DNA from: Chroococcidiopsidaceae cyanobacterium CP_BM_RX_35
GTDB taxonomy: Bacteria > Cyanobacteriota > Cyanobacteriia > Cyanobacteriales > Chroococcidiopsidaceae
Direction of reading: 5' to 3'
Length of the DNA stretch: 10,401 nucleotides
Assembly (NCBI GenBank): GCA_019242465.1
Contig: JAFAVL010000440.1
Location: forward strand, 1 to 10,401
The position numbers and the translations under genes are program-made. The first letter of the stretch is position 1; each line of letters starts with the position of its first letter. Shown piece by piece: positions 7,569 through 10,401 of this stretch. The notes under the pieces are model-generated. The model was not told the DNA's origin. It ran no database searches and saw nothing but the letters and a program-made list of their open reading frames with translations.

Positions 7569-8163
7569 TTACACTTTATCTATAATAGCTGCTTTAACAT
7601 CATTGATAAGCTGATTTATACTTTTTTCTGTTGTATCCCACAAACACATAAACCGTGCGCTATCAGCACCAATAAATGTGTAAAACTGCCAACCTTGCTG
7701 ATGTAGAGTAGAAATTGCAGACTCAGGCATTTTTAAAAATACTGAGTTTGCCTGTCTAGGAAATACAATCTGAATCTCCAGTATTTCCTGTAGCTTTTCC
7801 TCCAAATATCTTGCACATTCGGTCTTCATGAGCTGAATTTTTCAACCATGTATTATTTTCTAGCAATCCCAGCCATGGTGCGGATAAAAATCTCATCTTA
7901 GATGCCAGTTGTCCAGATTGTTTACAGACGAAATAGACTTCACACTGTGTTTCAAAGATATCTTTTAAAAGATCGGTTGCTTGCTTCGTCCAGTAGTCTT
8001 CGCCGTAAGCACACTCATGATGGCTATTTGCTTTTATCATGTACTCAAGGGTTCGCCGGAGATGGCTCCGGCGACTTCCTTGAGAAAGCTCAATTGCGGT
8101 TGGACACATCCCTGAGTAGTTGTCGCTTGCAAACTGTTGCACTTTCTTTTTCATGTAAGCCAT
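7569..8163 (-). pseudogene. Decayed low-specificity L-threonine aldolase gene
   Basis: Two adjoining minus-strand frames both read as low-specificity L-threonine aldolase, a PLP enzyme of about 345 residues splitting threonine to glycine and acetaldehyde. The first frame (from 8163) gives the N-terminus FASDNYSGMCP and KANSHHECAYGEDYWT up to FETQCEVYFV, then jumps directly (near 7926/7927) to CKQSGQLASKMRFLSAPW, which belongs near the end of the family. The missing middle, roughly 150 residues by comparison with intact relatives, holds the PLP lysine. After KNSAH (about 7830-7840) the frame shifts by one base into the second frame. That frame carries the true C-terminus: PRQANSVF, LHQQGWQFYTFIGADSARFM and LWDTTEK. 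A 45-bp palindromic piece is inserted after CPTAIE. With no catalytic lysine and a frameshift, activity is excluded. No clear ribosome site precedes the start. Confidence 0.9.
8041..8089. repeat. In-frame 45-bp palindromic insertion inside the aldolase pseudogene
   Basis: Nested perfect arms CTCAAGG (8044-8050)/CCTTGAG (8078-8084) and CGCCGGAG (8054-8061)/CTCCGGCG (8066-8073) enclose a four-base loop ATGG. On the minus strand the piece is 45 bases, flanked by TTGAG on both sides. Removing it restores CPTAIE-YMIKAN, the normal aldolase sequence, so it is an insertion of 15 codons without a stop. It resembles a small mobile palindromic or MITE-like element; I do not recognise a named family. 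Confidence 0.7.
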
Positions 8164-8230
8164 GTGAGATGAGTTAATGTCTATTAATTCTGGCTAATGC
8201 CAACAGCTTTTGACTACACCCATCAAAAGG

Positions 8231-8280
8231 GGTAAGGGAGCGTGGGGGATGATCCCTGCTCCCTTTCTCCCTGCCCCCCT
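8231..8280. repeat. G/C-skewed intergenic hairpin, possible dispersed repeat
   Basis: AAGGGAGC (8234-8241) and GCTCCCTT (8258-8265) form a perfect eight-base stem, with GGGGAT/ATCCC able to pair inside the loop. A C-rich tract follows. It lies between the divergent starts of the aldolase remnant and rpoZ, so a terminator role is unlikely for either. Similar purine-rich/pyrimidine-rich hairpins are frequent as intergenic repeats in cyanobacteria. Confidence 0.5.
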
Positions 8281-8322
8281 ACCTCTTCGTCCCCCTGCCT
8301 GGGGTCAATTCCTGTGGCAGAC

Positions 8323-8331
8323 TGGTAAACT
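8323..8331 (+). promoter_or_regulatory. Candidate extended -10 element for rpoZ
   Basis: TGGTAAACT (8323-8331) fits an extended -10 (TGn plus TAAACT). It would start RNA near 8338, about 20 bases before the rpoZ ATG. There is no recognisable -35 box, so this is tentative. Confidence 0.25.
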
Positions 8332-8357
8332 AGATATCAACCCAAAAATCAAGTCCT

Positions 8358-8627
8358 ATGCTGAAGCGTTCTAAGTTTGAGACAACCCAAGATCAGGTGA
8401 TGCAACGTGCTGAGGAACTTATCAGTGCGGCATCGAATCGCTATCGCATTACAGTTCAGGTAGCGAATCGGGCTAAACGTCGTCGCTACGAAGACTTTGA
8501 TAATGTGGATGACCCGTTGATGAAGCCAGTACTACGGGCAATTATTGAGATGTCTGATGAGTTAACTCAACCAGAAATTATCGGTGATGATGAGGCAAAT
8601 ACTACAGTCAGTTACCGGGGTATCTAG
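8358..8627 (+). CDS. rpoZ: DNA-directed RNA polymerase omega subunit
   Basis: The 89-residue omega subunit, which binds the beta-prime C-terminus and assists assembly and stability of RNA polymerase. The sequence is of the cyanobacterial type: [21 protein letters not shown], split as [10 protein letters not shown] (1-10) and [16 protein letters not shown] (16-31), then [17 protein letters not shown] (33-49) and the C-terminal half [20 protein letters not shown] (55-74). Most relatives I know end soon after QPEIIGE; here a tail [13 protein letters not shown] follows. The start context lacks a clear Shine-Dalgarno, which is common in cyanobacteria. Directly behind the stop lies a decayed copy of this 3' end. 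Two conserved cyanobacterial genes and a tRNA follow on the same strand. Confidence 0.96.
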   Translation: MLKRSKFETTQDQVMQRAEELISAASNRYRITVQVANRAKRRRYEDFDNVDDPLMKPVLRAIIEMSDELTQPEIIGDDEANTTVSYRGI

Positions 8628-8674
8628 CGAGTTAACTAACTGAAGATTGTCGGCGAGTCAGCTATCAGGGTGTG
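8559..8674 (+). repeat. Tandem duplication of the rpoZ 3' end, second copy decayed
   Basis: GAGTTAACT begins both at 8559 (inside rpoZ) and at 8629 (just after its stop), a 70-base period. The first copy continues AGAAATTATCGGTGA and ends GTCAGTTACCGGGGTATCTAG. The second continues GAAGATTGTCGGCGA and ends GTCAGCTATCAGGGTGTG, with about 20 bases missing in between. Copy two can still encode VSYQGV, matching VSYRGI at the end of RpoZ, but it is frameshifted and outside the gene. Confidence 0.75.
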
Positions 8675-8688
8675 GCAAAAGGGGTTAA

Positions 8689-9354
8689 ATGAAGCATTTA
8701 GTAACTTTTCTCCACAAGAGACGAGGCTTGTACCGAAGAACATATCTCCTCTTATTGACCGTGACAATTTTGCTCATCTGCGGTTTCGGGGCGAAGAAAT
8801 CAACTGACCTCAATTTTTATACTACCCAGCCTGCCTCCGCGCAAACCACACCAACCTCCTATCAAGTAGTTGGTGCCAGCGATGTTTGGCGGCAGGTTTA
8901 TCAGCAACTACCCTACTTGCCATTGGAGAATCAGTACGTTAGTCAAGAGACTGGGAAGGTTGACTCTAACAGCACCTTAATGAGTCGCTTAATTCGATAT
9001 CACATCTATGTAAAGGGGCGTCCGTCACTTTACCGACTAGATTGGAAGCTGACTCTAGCCGACTACCTTGGTGCGAATGAAACTATGGATGAAGGGCGAT
9101 ATCCAGGGGTTGACACTTTGCGGAAAAATCCGTTGGACGGCGATCGCGATGCCATTGGTCGTCTGAATCTTGCCCAGCGAAATGCTTTAGTTCAAGTCTT
9201 AGTAAACATCTTTAATCCTAAATACCAGGCGGAGGAGTCAGCAGCGTCTGACAGTTCAGCACCACAGACGCAGCCAACGCCAAGACGCAGTACACCTTCC
9301 CGTCCGAGCATCACCCAGCCCAAACCGGGAGATGCTCACCTACTGATGCCTTGA
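8689..9354 (+). CDS. Conserved cyanobacterial protein of unknown function, exported or membrane-anchored
   Basis: A 221-residue protein without a family I can name. A basic N-terminus (MKHLVTFLHKRRGLYRRTY) leads into a hydrophobic segment LLLLTVTILLICGFGA at about residues 20-35, then PASAQ near 48-52, a possible signal peptidase site. The mature part (about 53-185) is soluble-looking, with conserved-looking stretches PYLPLENQYVS, LIRYHIYVKGRPSLYRLDWK and YPGVDTLRKNPLDGDRDA. A Ser/Thr/Pro/Gln-rich low-complexity tail follows (about 186-215). It therefore probably acts in the thylakoid lumen or periplasm, or as a membrane-tethered protein. AAGGGG upstream of ATG may serve as ribosome site. It starts 61 bp after rpoZ and ends 9 bp before the DUF1818 gene. 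Confidence 0.8.
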   Translation: MKHLVTFLHKRRGLYRRTYLLLLTVTILLICGFGAKKSTDLNFYTTQPASAQTTPTSYQVVGASDVWRQVYQQLPYLPLENQYVSQETGKVDSNSTLMSRLIRYHIYVKGRPSLYRLDWKLTLADYLGANETMDEGRYPGVDTLRKNPLDGDRDAIGRLNLAQRNALVQVLVNIFNPKYQAEESAASDSSAPQTQPTPRRSTPSRPSITQPKPGDAHLLMP

Positions 9355-9363
9355 GCAAAGCCA

Positions 9364-9729
9364 GTGGAGCGTTTTGTTAAGAATGGAGCAGGTTGGCGTC
9401 TTGGTTGGAATCCTAATGCAGCTGAATTTAAAGGCTTAGTGGGTGGAGACAATTGGGCAATTGAGCTAACTGAAGCGGAGTTGGCTGATTTTTGTCGGCT
9501 ACTGGGACAGTTAGCTGAAAGTATGAGCCAGATGGCTAGCGAGTTGATGGATGAAGAGAAAATCTCTTGTGAAGTGGAAAGCGATTTAATGTGGATGGAA
9601 GTAGAGGGCTATCCCCATAAGTACAGTTTGCGCTTGCTCCTGAACACTAGTCGTCGAGGAGAAGGTAGTTGGTCTACGGCAGCAGTCCCTGGTTTAGTAC
9701 AAGCAATCCAGACGCTCAAGGTTTTTTAG
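9364..9729 (+). CDS. DUF1818 family protein
   Basis: A 121-residue soluble protein matching the cyanobacterial DUF1818 family of unknown function. The opening MERFVKNGAGWRLGWNPNA (1-19), GLVGGDNWAIELTEAELADF (about 25-44) and the closing LNTSRRGEGSWSTAAVPGLV (about 92-111) are typical. It has no signal peptide or membrane segment. The start is GTG at 9364, chosen because the family begins with MERxVK and because it lies 9 bp after the preceding stop; there is no convincing ribosome site, which suggests translational coupling. Acidic residues dominate the middle. A tRNA gene follows after 45 bases. Confidence 0.88.
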   Translation: MERFVKNGAGWRLGWNPNAAEFKGLVGGDNWAIELTEAELADFCRLLGQLAESMSQMASELMDEEKISCEVESDLMWMEVEGYPHKYSLRLLLNTSRRGEGSWSTAAVPGLVQAIQTLKVF

Positions 9730-9774
9730 ATTTCCTTTTGTTGCCTAACCTTGTGTTAGAATTATCCTTTGTAT

Positions 9775-9848
9775 CGGGGCGTAGCGCAGCTTGGTAGCGC
9801 GCCACTTTGGGGTAGTGGAGGTCGTGGGTTCGAATCCCGCCGCTCCGA
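9775..9848 (+). tRNA. tRNA-Pro (anticodon GGG)
   Basis: A complete 74-base cloverleaf. The acceptor arm is CGGGGCG/CGCTCCG with one G-U pair, the D arm GCGC/GCGC, and the anticodon arm CCACT-TTGGGGT-AGTGG with anticodon GGG. The T arm is GTGGG-TTCGAAT-CCCGC and the discriminator base is A. The C1-G72 first pair is the bacterial tRNA-Pro identity feature. The CCA end is not encoded. A TAGAAT at 9757-9762 could be its -10 box. Confidence 0.97.
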
Positions 9849-9994
9849 TTGAATTTCAGCATCACCAAGTCCTACCACCCTGGATGGTCTAACTTACACG
9901 CCTGTACATCCGTCTCCAGAACTGCACGACGGGAGATGGCTATTCTCACAATGCAACTTGAGCAGCTGTAAAGTTACCACTGATTACTGCTGTT
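9849..9994. other. Intergenic region after tRNA-Pro
   Basis: I see no supported gene, terminator or repeat here. Open frames on both strands encode nothing recognisable. Confidence 0.4.
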
Positions 9995-10399
9995 GTGGAA
10001 TTGTGCCGCTGCATGGCAATGTTGTTCATCTTTGTTGTGCGACATTCTACGCTACTAATACAGCCAGGTCGCAAAGCCCAGCGGGGGGAAAGACTGTTCA
10101 CGATATTTGACAATACGACTGTCCATTTTATGCATGACTCCTGGCAGGCAATTCGGCTAGTTTGGGATTTGATATGTGCCAGCACGATAAGAAAGTCACA
10201 CCTCTACACTGCTAACTCTGTAGATCAACCTACCTTTAGCAACAACACCGCTAGTGATGCCGAAAGCAGTCCGACTGACAACTCCAACGTCTATGGTGAG
10301 CTTAATGTCACCCCTGTACCCGCTCCTTCTTCTACAGCGGGTATACTCACGCTTGTAGCTGTGATTGGGGGGTTCAAGTTAAAGCGCCAACTGAAGTAA
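9995..10399 (+). CDS. Short ORF ending in a PEP-CTERM-like sorting tail, probably a gene remnant
   Basis: Only the last part of this 134-codon frame is convincing. From about residue 73 the sequence becomes Asn/Ser/Thr/Asp-rich (SVDQPTFSNNTASDAES). It ends YGELNVTPVPAPSS, then a hydrophobic helix TAGILTLVAVIGGF, then a basic end KLKRQLK. This is the three-part layout of PEP-CTERM proteins, which are exported and processed by exosortase; the usual VPEPS is VPAPS here. The N-terminal part (GTG at 9995) is Cys/His/Arg-rich, lacks a signal peptide and resembles no exported protein. It is therefore likely the 3' remnant of a larger gene, or the start lies elsewhere. The stop is two bases before the window end. 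Confidence 0.4.
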   Translation: MELCRCMAMLFIFVVRHSTLLIQPGRKAQRGERLFTIFDNTTVHFMHDSWQAIRLVWDLICASTIRKSHLYTANSVDQPTFSNNTASDAESSPTDNSNVYGELNVTPVPAPSSTAGILTLVAVIGGFKLKRQLK

Positions 10400-10401
10400 C
10401 C

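Noticed and set aside
8044..8084. Palindrome read as an intrinsic terminator
   Set aside because: It lies inside the aldolase reading frame, has no U-tract on either strand, and is better explained as an insertion.
7902..8177. Plus-strand 91-codon open frame over the aldolase remnant
   Set aside because: The minus strand has clear aldolase similarity; the plus frame has none.
9946..10185. Minus-strand 79-codon open frame
   Set aside because: No ribosome site, no recognisable domain, and it opposes the frame that ends in the PEP-CTERM-like tail.

Overview
The window looks like chromosomal DNA from a cyanobacterium. The HIP1 octamer GCGATCGC occurs at least four times (1105, 5253, 6052, 9140). 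The rpoZ product reads as the cyanobacterial omega subunit, it is followed by a DUF1818 protein known from cyanobacteria, and the right end carries a PEP-CTERM-like tail.

The left two thirds (1-7044) is a divergent nitrogen-scavenging cassette. On the minus strand a guanidine-I (ykkC) riboswitch (about 3857-3996) precedes two DUF1989 / urea-carboxylase-associated proteins (UAAP2 at 2998-3729, UAAP1 at 2319-2960). These are followed by a biotin-dependent carboxylase of the urea carboxylase family (2300 to beyond the left edge). On the plus strand, from the same intergenic region, lies a two-gene unit: biotin-protein ligase birA (4377-5201) and allophanate hydrolase atzF (5221-7044). The riboswitch and both UAAP proteins point to guanidine rather than urea as the substrate. 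The carboxylase would make carboxyguanidine, the UAAP pair (carboxyguanidine deiminase, CgdAB) would convert it to allophanate plus ammonia, and AtzF would release two more ammonia. BirA could biotinylate the carboxylase as well as acetyl-CoA carboxylase. No transporter gene lies inside the window.

From 7045 to 8357 come a small cytosolic fasciclin-domain protein (minus) and a decayed low-specificity threonine aldolase gene (minus). The aldolase gene has lost its central catalytic part, is frameshifted, and carries an in-frame 45-bp palindromic insert. A G/C-rich intergenic hairpin follows.

From 8358 to 9848 is an ordinary housekeeping stretch: rpoZ with a decayed tandem duplication of its own 3' end, an exported or membrane-anchored protein of unknown function, a DUF1818 protein and tRNA-Pro(GGG). 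The last 550 bases hold only a short ORF ending in a PEP-CTERM-like tail, probably a remnant.

The most informative items are the riboswitch with a visible mutually exclusive hairpin, the split regulation of the guanidine pathway with birA embedded in it, the palindromic insertion in the dead aldolase gene, and the rpoZ tail duplication.
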